DNA from: JBFHNV01 sp965365655
GTDB taxonomy: Bacteria > Pseudomonadota > Gammaproteobacteria > HK1
Length of the DNA: 24,988 nt
NCBI GenBank assembly: GCA_965365655.1
Contig: CBDUCN010000032.1
Coordinates: forward strand, 1 to 24,988
Direction: 5' to 3'
Positions 1 through 8,130 of this stretch are shown here, one piece after another (within the stretch, counting starts at the first letter, position 1; each line of letters starts with the position of its first letter). A model generated the notes under the pieces. The model made no database searches and had not been told where the DNA came from. It was given only the letters and a program-made list of their open reading frames with translations. The position numbers and the translations under genes were made by a program.

Positions 1-206
1 GCGCTGCACCGCGCCCTCCTGCCGACGTTCGTCCCCACGGTCTTTCTCGATGTCCGTCGAGCCGTCGCGGGCGCGATGCCGCGATCCCGCGTCCCGTGCG
101 ACCGCGCGATGAGCGCCGGTGCCCCATCGCTGCCGGCGTGCACGGGCGCACCCCGCGGGCTGCCGAAACGGCCGTCAATCCACCGTCCGGGCCGTGGGCG
201 GAACGC
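1..206. other. Upstream leader without a recognisable gene
   Basis: No protein that I recognise is encoded here on either strand. The three forward frames contain arginine- and proline-rich translations of the kind that arise by chance in GC-rich DNA, and none looks like the C-terminus of FleR or another regulator often found upstream of fliE. A half-site resembling a FleQ box (GTCAATCCACCGTC, 174-187) lies 33 bases before the full box at 207-220, about three helical turns away. The real upstream gene probably lies outside the window. Confidence 0.5.
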
Positions 207-220
207 GTCAACGCATTGAC
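207..220. promoter_or_regulatory. FleQ/FlrA-like enhancer palindrome
   Basis: The sequence GTCAACGCATTGAC is a perfect inverted repeat of GTCAA around four bases. It agrees closely with the published Pseudomonas FleQ box, GTCA-N-TAAA-TTGAC. It lies about 55 bases upstream of the -24 element of the fliE sigma-54 promoter, a usual distance for an enhancer-binding activator. That FleQ or FlrA itself binds here is inferred, because no such gene is in the window. Confidence 0.55.
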
Positions 221-271
221 CGAACCCGATGAGGGACGCGCTAAGCCATTGATATGCGGCGTCTGGAGACA

Positions 272-290
272 GTAGGCACGGCTATTGCTA
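272..290 (+). promoter_or_regulatory. Sigma-54 promoter of the fliE-fliK unit
   Basis: The element GGCACG-GCTA-TTGCTA at 275-290 matches the sigma-54 consensus TGGCACG-N4-TTGCA/T. The GG (275-276) and GC (287-288) dinucleotides are separated by exactly ten bases. Transcription would start near base 300, leaving a leader of about 30 bases before the fliE start codon. A sigma-54 promoter at fliE is the norm in polar flagellar systems. Confidence 0.85.
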
Positions 291-330
291 CTGCTCCTTC
301 GCCCGTACCCCTGAAGGGTGGAGCGAAGCG

Positions 331-645
331 ATGAGTGACCTGAAGATCCAAGCGCCCTCCGGTTTCGAGCCGCTGCTCGGGCCGTCCGCGCCGGCGGCCA
401 CGCCGAAGGCGGAGCCGGCCGGCGTCGACTTCGGCGACCTGGTCAAGCAGTCCATCGACAGCGTGAACGAGGCGCAGTCGAGCGCCGCCAGCCTCGCGAC
501 GCGCTTCGAGGCGGGCGACCAGAACGTGGACCTCGTGCGCGTGATGGTCGAGATGCAGAAGGCGCGGGTCGGTTTCGAGGCGGTTTCGCAGGTGCGCAAC
601 AAGCTGGTCGAGGCGTACCGCGAAGTCATGAACATGCAGGTGTAG
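331..645 (+). CDS. fliE: Flagellar hook-basal body protein FliE
   Basis: FliE is the small adaptor that joins the MS ring to the proximal rod and is an early export substrate. The 104-residue product has the usual length. Its C-terminal half shows the family pattern (DFGDLVKQSIDSVNEAQ, then NVDLVRVMVEMQKARVGFEA, ending VEAYREVMNMQV), which forms the helix shared with rod proteins. The start is the ATG at 331, with purine-rich GGAGCGAAGCG just upstream. It is the first gene after the sigma-54 promoter and lies four bases before fliF. The assignment is secure from sequence pattern and context. Confidence 0.97.
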   Translation: MSDLKIQAPSGFEPLLGPSAPAATPKAEPAGVDFGDLVKQSIDSVNEAQSSAASLATRFEAGDQNVDLVRVMVEMQKARVGFEAVSQVRNKLVEAYREVMNMQV

Positions 646-649
646 AGCG

Positions 650-2290
650 GTGGCCCAGGACGTCATGACCCCGACCATGGACGGCGCCGGCGCGCCGCGC
701 CTCGCCCAGCTGCTGCGACTGGGGCCCAGCCCCGCGCAGCTCGGTCTGGTGATCGCGCTGGCCGCGGCGCTGACGCTCGCCGCCGGCGTCGTGCTGTGGG
801 CGCTCCGCCCGAGCATGGTGCCGCTGTCCACGACGCTCGCCGAGCGCGACGCCGGAGACGTCGTCGCGATGCTGCGCTCGCGCGACATCCCGTTCGAGGT
901 GGATCGGCGCAGCGGCATGATCCTGGTGCCCGACGACCAGGCGCGCGAGCTGCGCATGCAGCTCGCCGCGCAGGGCGTCACCGGCAACGAGGCCGTGGGC
1001 ATCGAGCTGATCCAGCAGGACCAGAGCGTCGGCACCAGCCAGTTCATGGAGCGCGCGCGCTACCAGCACGCGCTGGAGACGGAGCTCGCGCGCACCATCG
1101 GGCGCATGCGCGGCGTCGACGCGGCGCGCGTGCACCTCGCGATGCCGAAGCAGACCTCCTTCGTGCGCGACCGCGCGCAGGCCTCGGCCTCGGTCGCGCT
1201 GAAGCTCGCGCCCGGGCGCTCGCTGGATGCGGCGCAGGTCCAGGGCATCGCGCACCTGGTCGCGTCCAGCGTGCCGAACCTGGAGCTCGCGCGGGTCGCG
1301 GTGGTGGACCAGTACGGCCGGCTGCTGACCCGCGACGCGGTGGACGGCGATCTCGCGCTCAGCAACCGCCAGTTCGAGTACAAGCGAGGCTTCGAGCAGA
1401 CCTACTCGTCGCGCGTCGAGGACCTGCTGGCCCCGATCGTCGGCGCCGGCCGCGTGCGCGCGCAGGTGAACGCGGAGCTCGACTTCTCGCAGAACGAGCG
1501 CCGCGAGGAGGCCTTCAACGGCGCGCCGGAGAAGATGCGCAGCGAGCAGGTGCAGGTGCAGCGCGGCGCCGGCGCCGTCGGCGGCGTGCCCGGCGCGCTC
1601 AGCAACCAGCCGCCGCAGGGCGGCACCCTGGGCGAGGCCGGCGGCGTGGAGGGCGAGGGCGGCGCGGTGTCCAGCGAGAACACCACGCGCAACTACGAGC
1701 TGGACAAGACCGTGGTCCACACCCGCGAGGCGCCGGGCCGGCTGATGCGCCTGTCGGTGGCGGTGCTGGTGGACGACCGGGTGAGCGTGGACGACAAGGG
1801 CGCGCCGGTGCGCGCGGCCCGCGACCAGGCCGAGCTGGATGCGATCACCGGACTGGTGAAGGAGGCCGTGGGCTTCAACGCCGAGCGCGGCGACTCGGTG
1901 GTGGTGATGAACCGCAGCTTCGAGATGCCGCAGGCCATCGAGGCGCCGCCCCCGCCGCCGATGTGGGAGCAGGACTGGTTCTCCACGCTCGTGAAGAACG
2001 CGCTCGCGGGCCTGGTGCTGGCGCTGCTGCTGCTGCTGGTGCTGCGCCCCGCGGTGCGCGCGCTGACCGCGCGCCGCGACGGCTCCGCCGACGCGCGTCA
2101 CGCGGTCGACGACGACGGTCTGCCGATGCTGGAATCCGATCGCCTGAGCCTCACCAGCGACGCCAGCGAGCTGCTGCCGGCGCCGCCGCGCGTGTACGGC
2201 GACATCCTGAACCTCGCGCGCGAGATGGCGGCCGACGATCCGAAGCGCGTCGCCACCGTGCTGCGCAAGTGGCTCGAGCCCGATGAGTGA
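650..2290 (+). CDS. fliF: Flagellar MS-ring protein FliF
   Basis: FliF forms the inner-membrane MS ring on which the rotor and export gate are built. The 546-residue product has one membrane helix near residues 28-52 and another near 450-467, with ring-building motifs between them. The region near residues 300-345 is low-complexity and rich in Gly, Ala and Glu, as in the variable beta-collar part of the family. The acidic C-terminal tail ending WLEPDE is the FliG-binding segment. I took the GTG at 650, four bases after the fliE stop; an in-frame ATG at 665, preceded by AGGA, is an alternative. The gene overlaps fliG by eight bases. Confidence 0.97.
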   Translation: MAQDVMTPTMDGAGAPRLAQLLRLGPSPAQLGLVIALAAALTLAAGVVLWALRPSMVPLSTTLAERDAGDVVAMLRSRDIPFEVDRRSGMILVPDDQARELRMQLAAQGVTGNEAVGIELIQQDQSVGTSQFMERARYQHALETELARTIGRMRGVDAARVHLAMPKQTSFVRDRAQASASVALKLAPGRSLDAAQVQGIAHLVASSVPNLELARVAVVDQYGRLLTRDAVDGDLALSNRQFEYKRGFEQTYSSRVEDLLAPIVGAGRVRAQVNAELDFSQNERREEAFNGAPEKMRSEQVQVQRGAGAVGGVPGALSNQPPQGGTLGEAGGVEGEGGAVSSENTTRNYELDKTVVHTREAPGRLMRLSVAVLVDDRVSVDDKGAPVRAARDQAELDAITGLVKEAVGFNAERGDSVVVMNRSFEMPQAIEAPPPPPMWEQDWFSTLVKNALAGLVLALLLLLVLRPAVRALTARRDGSADARHAVDDDGLPMLESDRLSLTSDASELLPAPPRVYGDILNLAREMAADDPKRVATVLRKWLEPDE

Positions 2291-3290
2291 GCCCACCGAG
2301 GATTTGAGCGGCACGGAGCGCGCGGCGCTGCTGCTGATGGCGATCGGCGCCGACCGCGCCTCCGAGGTGCTGCGTCACCTCGAGCCGCGCCAGGTGCAGA
2401 GCGTCGGCGCCGCGATGGCCAACATGGGCGAGGTCACGCAGGGGAAGCTGGGCGACGTGCTCAAGGGCTTCATGCACACGGTGCGCGACATCTCCTCGCT
2501 CGGCGTCGGCGCCGAGGACTACCTGCGCACCGTGCTCACCCAGGCCCTCGGGCCGGATCGCGCCGGCAGCGTGCTGCCGCGCATCCTGAACGGCGCGCGC
2601 ACCCAGGGCATCGACTCGCTGAACTGGATGGCGCCCGAGGACATCGCGGAGATCCTCGGCAAGGAGCATCCCCAGATCATCGCGCTGGCGCTGCTCAACC
2701 TGGAGGCGGATACCGCGGCCGACGTGCTCGCGCTGCTGCCGGAGAGCCTGCGCGGCGACGTGATCGTGCGCGTCGCGACCCTGGACGGCGTGCACCCCAG
2801 CGCGCTCAAGGAGCTGGACGCGATCCTGGAGAGCCAGCTCGGCGCCAGCGTGGACCTGAAGCTGCCCGGCTTCGGCGGCAGCAAGGCGGCGGCGGAGATC
2901 CTGATCGCCGTGCCCTCGGAGCTGGAGGCGCAGCTCCTCGACAGCATCAACGAGGTGGACCCCGATCTGAAGATGAGCATCCAGGAGCAGATGTTCGACT
3001 TCGAGAGCATCGACGGTCTGGACGACCGCGGCTTCCAGTCGATGCTGCGCGAGGTGTCGTCGGAGTCGCTGGTGCTCGCGCTGAAGGGCGCGAGCGCGAA
3101 GCTGCGCGAGCGGGTGTTCAAGAACATGTCGACGCGCGCGGCGGAGATGCTGCGCGACGACCTGGAAGGCAAGGGCCCGGTGCGCCTGAGCGAGGTGGAG
3201 GCCGCGCAGAAGGAAATCCTCGTGGTGGTGGACCGCCTCGTCGAGGAGGGCACCGTGGTGATGCGCGGCAAGGGCGAGGCCTTCGTCTGA
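2283..3290 (+). CDS. fliG: Flagellar motor switch protein FliG
   Basis: FliG is the cytoplasmic C-ring protein that binds FliF and meets the stator to generate torque. The 335-residue product has the full family length. The EHPQ motif of the middle domain lies at residues 128-131. The MFxF motif (MFDF) is near 237-240, followed by the charged torque helix (ESIDGLDDRGFQSMLREV). The C-terminal helix carries the typical KLRERVFKNMSTRAAEML pattern. The start overlaps the end of fliF, so the two are likely translated together. All key motifs are intact. Confidence 0.98.
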   Translation: MSEPTEDLSGTERAALLLMAIGADRASEVLRHLEPRQVQSVGAAMANMGEVTQGKLGDVLKGFMHTVRDISSLGVGAEDYLRTVLTQALGPDRAGSVLPRILNGARTQGIDSLNWMAPEDIAEILGKEHPQIIALALLNLEADTAADVLALLPESLRGDVIVRVATLDGVHPSALKELDAILESQLGASVDLKLPGFGGSKAAAEILIAVPSELEAQLLDSINEVDPDLKMSIQEQMFDFESIDGLDDRGFQSMLREVSSESLVLALKGASAKLRERVFKNMSTRAAEMLRDDLEGKGPVRLSEVEAAQKEILVVVDRLVEEGTVVMRGKGEAFV

Positions 3291-3393
3291 ATGGGCGCCA
3301 CGCCGTCACCGCGGCATCCGGGCGCCGGCGTGCGCCCCGCGTGCCCGCCGTGCGCCGGCGCGCCGGCCGCGAGTCCGGCGCGGGAGGTGGCAC

Positions 3394-4017
3394 GTGCGCA
3401 CTAGGGTCGTGCGTCCCGCCAGCGCGCAGGGCGTGCAGCCGTGGCGCGCGCCGGCCCTCGGCGAGGCGCCGTCCGCGGAGCCCGCCGCGGACGCGCAGGA
3501 GGCGCGGCGCGGCTACGACGACGGCTTCGCGCGCGGCTACGAGGAAGGCCTGCGCGCCGCGGAGGCCGAGATGAACGCCAGCGTGCGCGCGATCGCCGCG
3601 CTCACCGAGAGCCTGCGCGCGCCGGTCGCGAAGCTGGAGGAGCACGTGGACGACGAGCTGGTGCGCCTGACGCTCGCGATCGCGCGCCAGGTGATCCGGC
3701 GCGAGCTGCGCAGCGATCCGGACCAGATCGCGGCGGTGGTGAAGGAGGCGCGGGCCAGCCTCGCGACCGTGCAGGGCACGGTGCGCATCGGCCTGCACCC
3801 GGACGACGCGCCGCTGGTGCGGCGCATGTTCAGCGACGACGAGGGCCTGGCCGGGCTGCAGGTGGTCGAGGACCCGGTGCTCAGCCGCGGCGGCTGCACC
3901 GTGACCACGGACACCGCGTTCGTGGACGCGACCGTGGAGACGCGCGTCGCGCGCATCGCGGTGCAGCTGCTCGGCGACGAGCGCGAGGCGGGCGCACCCG
4001 CGGGAGACGCCGCGTGA
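3394..4017 (+). CDS. fliH: Flagellar export ATPase regulator FliH
   Basis: FliH binds and restrains the export ATPase FliI and links it to the C ring. The 207-residue product has a variable N-terminus, a GYDDGFARGYEEG segment with the Gly-x3-Gly spacing typical of FliH, a long helical middle, and a conserved C-terminal FliH/HrpE region (ELVRLTLAIARQVIRRELRSDPDQI). The GTG start at 3394 is fixed by a strong ribosome site, GGAGGT at 3383-3388, five bases upstream. A 103-base gap separates it from fliG and 70 bases separate it from fliI; I see no extra gene in either. Confidence 0.92.
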   Translation: MRTRVVRPASAQGVQPWRAPALGEAPSAEPAADAQEARRGYDDGFARGYEEGLRAAEAEMNASVRAIAALTESLRAPVAKLEEHVDDELVRLTLAIARQVIRRELRSDPDQIAAVVKEARASLATVQGTVRIGLHPDDAPLVRRMFSDDEGLAGLQVVEDPVLSRGGCTVTTDTAFVDATVETRVARIAVQLLGDEREAGAPAGDAA

Positions 4018-4087
4018 CCGGCGCGCTCCCGCGGCGCCGCCGCGTCCGCGACGTGCGCGCGTCGGCTGCGCGCACGGGGCGCGCCGC

Positions 4088-5446
4088 GTGAGCGCCGGCG
4101 CGTACCCGCAGCGGGTGGGCGCGCGCCTCGCGCGCCGCCGCGAGGCGCTGCGCGCAACGCGCCCGGTGGTGGAGGGCAAGCTCACGCGCATGGTGGGCCT
4201 GACCCTGGAGGCGGTGGGCTGCCAGGCGGCCATCGGCGCGCGCTGCCTGGTCGAGGCCCCGGACGGCGAGCGGGTGGAGGCGGAGGTCGTCGGCTTCGCG
4301 AACGACCGCACCTACCTCATGCCGGTCTCCGACATGCGCGGCTTCGTGCCCCACTCGCGCGTGATCCCGATGGACGGCCGCCACGCCGCGCCGGTGGGCG
4401 ACGGCCTGCTGGGCCGGGTGCTGGACGGCACCGGGCGCGCGCTGGACGGCGCCGGCCCGCTGCGGGTGGACGCCTGGCGCGCGCTCAGCGCGACGCCGGT
4501 GAACCCGCTGCAGCGCCGGCCGATCCGCGAGCCGCTGGACGTCGGCGTGCGCGCCATCAACGGGCTGCTCCCGATCGGGCGCGGGCAGCGCCTGGGGCTG
4601 TTCGCCGGCAGCGGCGTCGGCAAGAGCACCCTGCTCGGCATGATGACGCGCCACACCCGCGCCGACGTGACCGTGGTGGGCCTGATCGGCGAGCGCGGCC
4701 GGGAGGTGAACGAGTTCGTGCGCGAGACGCTGGGACCGGAAGGCCTCGCGCGCGCGGTGGTGGTCGCGGCGCCGGCGGACACCTCGCCGGTGGCGCGGCT
4801 GCAGGGCGCGATGCTCGCGACCTGCATCGCGGAGCACTTCCGCGACGAGGGCAAGGACGTGCTGCTGCTGATGGACTCGTTGACCCGCTTCGCGCAGGCG
4901 CAGCGCGAGATCGCGCTCGCGGTCGGCGAGCCGCCGGCGACCAAGGGCTATCCGCCGTCGGTGTTCGCGAAGCTGCCGCTGCTCGTCGAGCGCGCCGGCA
5001 CCGGCCCCGACGAGGGCGGCTCGATCACCGCGTTCTACACGGTGCTCGCCGAGGGCGACGACCAGCAGGATCCCATCGCCGACGCGGCGCGCGCGATCCT
5101 GGACGGCCACGTGGTGCTGTCGCGCGAGGTCGCCGAGTCCGGCCGTTACCCGGCCATCGACGTGGAGGCCTCGGTGAGCCGCCTGCTGCCGGCGCTGCTC
5201 GACGCTCCCGAGGCGCGCCGCGTGCAGCGCTTCCGCGAGCTGTGCTCGCTGTACCGCCAGAACAAGGACCTGCTGAGCCTGGGCATGTACCAGCGCGGCA
5301 GCGATCCGAACATCGACGCCGCGGTGGAGATGCGCCCGCGGCTCGAGCGCTACCTCGCGCAGGACATCCATCAGAGCGTGGACATCGCGCGCAGCGCGGC
5401 CGAGCTCGAGGCGCTGATCCCGGCGCCCGACGGAGGCGGCGCATGA
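4088..5446 (+). CDS. fliI: Flagellum-specific export ATPase FliI
   Basis: FliI is the hexameric ATPase that helps load export substrates in the flagellar type III system. The 452-residue product shows a Walker A loop GSGVGKST near residues 174-181, a Walker B strand VLLLMDSLTRFAQ near 258-270, and the conserved GYPPSVFAKLP segment. These are characteristic of the F1-ATPase-like T3SS family, and the length is normal. The GTG start at 4088 has only a weak ribosome site, so a nearby alternative cannot be excluded. The stop overlaps the fliJ start in an ATGA arrangement. Confidence 0.97.
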   Translation: MSAGAYPQRVGARLARRREALRATRPVVEGKLTRMVGLTLEAVGCQAAIGARCLVEAPDGERVEAEVVGFANDRTYLMPVSDMRGFVPHSRVIPMDGRHAAPVGDGLLGRVLDGTGRALDGAGPLRVDAWRALSATPVNPLQRRPIREPLDVGVRAINGLLPIGRGQRLGLFAGSGVGKSTLLGMMTRHTRADVTVVGLIGERGREVNEFVRETLGPEGLARAVVVAAPADTSPVARLQGAMLATCIAEHFRDEGKDVLLLMDSLTRFAQAQREIALAVGEPPATKGYPPSVFAKLPLLVERAGTGPDEGGSITAFYTVLAEGDDQQDPIADAARAILDGHVVLSREVAESGRYPAIDVEASVSRLLPALLDAPEARRVQRFRELCSLYRQNKDLLSLGMYQRGSDPNIDAAVEMRPRLERYLAQDIHQSVDIARSAAELEALIPAPDGGGA

Positions 5447-5949
5447 GCGCGCCGCGCTCCCAGCTCGAGCTCGCCCGCGCGGTCGCGGAGCAGCGCGAGC
5501 AGCGCGTCGCCGCCGAGGTGCAGGCGCTGATGCGCCAGCGCGACGGTGCGCGCGAGACCCTGGAGCGCCTCGACGGCTACCTCGCGGAGTACGCCGGCGC
5601 CGAGCGCCGTGCCGACGCGGGCGGGCGGCGCGGCGCCGGGATCATGAACGACCGCGGGTTCGTCGGCCGGCTGCACCACGCCGCCGGCGAGCAGCGCCGG
5701 CAGCTCGATCGCCTCGCCGAGCGGATCGCGCAGAAGACCCGGCAGTGGAACCGCGCGCGCGCCGACCTCGCGGCCATCGGCCGCGTGATCGAGCGCCGCC
5801 ACGGCGAGGCGCGCGACGCCACCGCGCGGCGCGAGCAGCGCGAGCTCGACGCCGCCGCGTGCCGGCCCCGCGACGTGCACGGCGACGCCGGTGCGGCGGA
5901 TCCGGCCACGGCCACCTTCACCTCGTTGCGCACGGAGAACGAATCATGA
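5443..5949 (+). CDS. fliJ: Flagellar export chaperone/stalk protein FliJ
   Basis: FliJ is a small coiled-coil protein that inserts into the FliI ring and contacts FlhA. The 168-residue product is almost wholly helical and charged (LARAVAEQREQRVAAEVQAL and following), as expected. It is slightly longer than the usual 140-150 residues because of a low-complexity C-terminal tail. The ATG at 5443 overlaps the fliI stop and has GGAGG at 5432-5436. Its stop overlaps fliK in the same ATGA way. FliJ proteins diverge strongly, so the call rests on position between fliI and fliK plus coiled-coil character. Confidence 0.88.
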   Translation: MSAPRSQLELARAVAEQREQRVAAEVQALMRQRDGARETLERLDGYLAEYAGAERRADAGGRRGAGIMNDRGFVGRLHHAAGEQRRQLDRLAERIAQKTRQWNRARADLAAIGRVIERRHGEARDATARREQRELDAAACRPRDVHGDAGAADPATATFTSLRTENES

Positions 5950-7271
5950 GCCACAGTTCCGGCATCGCCCCCACCGCAGGCGGAGACGGTGCGTCGCGCA
6001 GCGCGGGCGCCGGCAGGACCTCGCCGCGCGACGGCGGCGACCGCTTCGACGCGATGCTGCGCGGGCAGATGGAGCCCGGCGCCGAGCCGGCGCGCAGCGG
6101 GCCCGCGGCGCCGACCCGGGACGATCCCGCGGCGGCGCGTGCGGCGGGTGCGGCGGGTGCGGACGGGCCATCCGCACCGCGTGCGTCCGGGCGCGATGCC
6201 GACGGGGCGCCGCGCGCCGGGGCCGGCGGCGCGCGGGCGCCGGACGGCGACGGCGAAGACGCCGGCCGCGACGCGAGCGACGGGCCCACGGACGCCGGCG
6301 CCGCACCGGCTTCGGCGCCCGCCGAGCCGACGCCGGTGCAGGCCGCGGCCCGCGCGCCGGACACCGCCGCGCCGGGTGCCGGGCCACCGCCCGCGGACGG
6401 GACGGCGGCTGCCGTGGAAGTCGCCGCGGACGCGGTGGACGGGGCGAATGCCGCGGACGCGTCGGCATCGGCCGCCGCCCCGGCGGCCGTCGCGATTCCG
6501 CTCGCGGGCGCACAAGGAGATGCCGCGCGCGGCGGCGTCCCGGCGCCCGGCGGGCGGCGCCCCGGCGCTGCCGGCGGTCCGCCGGCCCCGACACCGGTTT
6601 CCGGTGCGGCTGCCGCGGCAGCCGGCGGCGCGTCCGCCGCGGCCGTGTCCGGCGCCGATCCGGCCGCGGCCGGCGAGGGCAAGGCCGACTTCCAGCAGGC
6701 GCTGGAGCTGATGGCGCCCGGGCGGGACGCGGGCGAGAGCGCCGCGCGCGGCGGCGCGCCGTCTCCGGTCGCCGGGCCCGGCGGGCCCGCGGCCGCGGCG
6801 CCTCCGCTCCCGCCGGCGGGCCCGCTGCAGGCGCTGCGCCCGGCGCCGGTGCTCGAGCAGCCGCTCGGCACGCCGGGCTGGGACGCGGCGCTGGGTGCGC
6901 GCATGGCGTGGAGCGTGAGCCAGGGCCTGCAGTCGGCGACCCTGGAGCTCAATCCGCGCGACCTCGGGCCGGTGAACGTGCAGCTCAGCGTGCGCGACGA
7001 CGAGGTCGCGCTCAGCTTCGTGTCCCAGCACGCGGCGGTGCGCGAGGCCATCGAGGCGGCGCTGCCGCGGCTGCGCGAGATGCTCGCCGACGGCGGCTTC
7101 GAGCTCGCAGACGTGTCGGTGGGCGCGCGTTCCGAGGAGCGCGGCGGCGACGCGGGCGCGGGGCCCGGCGGCAGGCAGTCCGAGGCCGGCGCACGCGACG
7201 GCGCCGAGACGGGCGAGCCGGCGCGCGCCGTGCTGGCCTCCGGCGCCGGCCTGGTCGACACCTTCGCCTGA
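5946..7271 (+). CDS. fliK: Flagellar hook-length control protein FliK
   Basis: FliK is the secreted molecular ruler that measures hook length and switches FlhB specificity. The 441-residue product has a long Ala/Pro/Gly-rich, probably disordered N-terminal two thirds. A conserved C-terminal hook-length domain near residues 320-405 contains ATLELNPRDLGPVNVQLSV, then VALSFVSQHAAVREAIEAAL and LREMLADGGFELADVSVG. The ATG start at 5946 overlaps the fliJ stop and has GGAGA seven bases upstream. It is the last gene of the first flagellar unit. Confidence 0.94.
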   Translation: MSHSSGIAPTAGGDGASRSAGAGRTSPRDGGDRFDAMLRGQMEPGAEPARSGPAAPTRDDPAAARAAGAAGADGPSAPRASGRDADGAPRAGAGGARAPDGDGEDAGRDASDGPTDAGAAPASAPAEPTPVQAAARAPDTAAPGAGPPPADGTAAAVEVAADAVDGANAADASASAAAPAAVAIPLAGAQGDAARGGVPAPGGRRPGAAGGPPAPTPVSGAAAAAAGGASAAAVSGADPAAAGEGKADFQQALELMAPGRDAGESAARGGAPSPVAGPGGPAAAAPPLPPAGPLQALRPAPVLEQPLGTPGWDAALGARMAWSVSQGLQSATLELNPRDLGPVNVQLSVRDDEVALSFVSQHAAVREAIEAALPRLREMLADGGFELADVSVGARSEERGGDAGAGPGGRQSEAGARDGAETGEPARAVLASGAGLVDTFA

Positions 7272-7591
7272 GCCCGTGGATCCGTCCCCACGCCTGCAGG
7301 GACATCGCGTGGACGCGGCCGCCGGCGTTGCGGGGCGCCCCGCGGGCGCTCGCACGCACGCCTGCGCGGCCGGGCCAGTCGCGCGATTCCGTGAGTCCCC
7401 GCCCCGTGTCGGCCACGCCCGGCCGGCGTGTCGCGGCGGCGCGCGAGAGCCTCGCGGGCGCCGCGCCGGCGCGGGCGTCAAATCCACGCGCGATCGCCGC
7501 CCGCCGGGCGGATCCATCGACGGAAATCTGTCGGTTCGCCGGAAGGCCGCGTAACTCCTTGTTCTGATTGAGCAGAATTCCGTGCCCTCCA
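7272..7591. other. Noncoding gap between fliK and the fliL promoter
   Basis: I see no supported gene here. An ORF at 7276-7554 translates to arginine/alanine-rich sequence without family resemblance and lacks a clear ribosome site. The last 50 bases turn distinctly AT-richer (7545-7580), as promoter regions in this DNA do. A FleQ-type half-site, GTCAAAT at 7477-7483, lies about 117 bases before the -24 element; its other half is poor, so it is only a weak enhancer candidate. Confidence 0.5.
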
Positions 7592-7609
7592 GTGGCACGG
7601 GGCTTGCTT
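7592..7609 (+). promoter_or_regulatory. Sigma-54 promoter of the fliL unit
   Basis: The element TGGCACG-GGGC-TTGCTT at 7593-7609 is an almost exact copy of the sigma-54 consensus, with GG at 7594-7595 and GC at 7606-7607 ten bases apart. Transcription would begin near 7619, about 42 bases before the fliL start codon. It shows that fliL onwards forms a separately initiated unit and rules out the longer fliL start at 7568. Confidence 0.9.
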
Positions 7610-7660
7610 CGTAAGGGTGTCACCGTCGGCCGCAGCGGCCGCGCCCGGAGAAGCACGCCC

Positions 7661-8125
7661 ATGAAGCAGTTGATGATGCCCCTCCTGCTGGTCGCCAACC
7701 TGGCGGTCAGCTCCACCGTTCTCGCGCTGGCGATGACCGGCAAGCTCGTCCCACCGGCCGCAGCGTCGGCCGCGCCCGGCGAGGCGGCCGCGGCCGAGGA
7801 GCCGACGCAGGTCTTCTACCACGCGTTCAAGCCCGAGCTGACGGTGAACTTCGCCGGCACCGGCCGCCCGCGCTACATGCAGCTCGCGCTCACCGCCGTC
7901 ACCACCAAGGAGGAGGCGCTGCCGGAGCTGGAGCGCCACTCGCCCGCGATCCACAACGCACTGCTGCTGCTGTTCAGCGGCGTCAGCCCGGAGCCGCTCG
8001 CAACCCGCGAGGGCAAGCAGGTGCTGCTCACGCAGGCCCTCGAGACCGTGCGCACGATCATGAAGGAGCGCTACGGCGACGAGGTGGTGGACGAGATCTA
8101 CTTCACCCGCTTCGTGCTGCAGTAA
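7661..8125 (+). CDS. fliL: Flagellar basal body-associated protein FliL
   Basis: FliL is a single-pass inner-membrane protein that surrounds the stator and supports torque under load. The 154-residue product has an N-terminal membrane helix (residues about 4-26), an Ala/Pro-rich linker, and a periplasmic domain with the typical start VFYHAFKPELTVNF and end VDEIYFTRFVLQ. The true start is the ATG at 7661, after GGAG at 7647-7650. A reading frame open from 7568 would begin upstream of the sigma-54 promoter and so cannot be the native start on this transcript. fliM follows after five bases. Confidence 0.95.
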   Translation: MKQLMMPLLLVANLAVSSTVLALAMTGKLVPPAAASAAPGEAAAAEEPTQVFYHAFKPELTVNFAGTGRPRYMQLALTAVTTKEEALPELERHSPAIHNALLLLFSGVSPEPLATREGKQVLLTQALETVRTIMKERYGDEVVDEIYFTRFVLQ

Positions 8126-8130
8126 CGGCG

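Noticed and set aside
626..2314. 562-residue open frame on the minus strand across fliF
   Set aside because: It is antisense to an unmistakable fliF, is very rich in His, Arg and Ala as GC-rich shadow frames are, and shows no family motifs.
7276..7554. 92-residue forward ORF between fliK and fliL
   Set aside because: It has no good ribosome site and no recognisable pattern, and it lies in a region that turns into promoter sequence.
5577..7598. Very long minus-strand frame across fliJ-fliK
   Set aside because: It is antisense to fliJ and fliK with arginine/glycine low-complexity content; such frames are expected at this GC content.
7568..7660. Upstream ATG extension of fliL
   Set aside because: This start lies before the sigma-54 promoter at 7593-7609, so it would not be on the transcript, and the added residues are not FliL-like.
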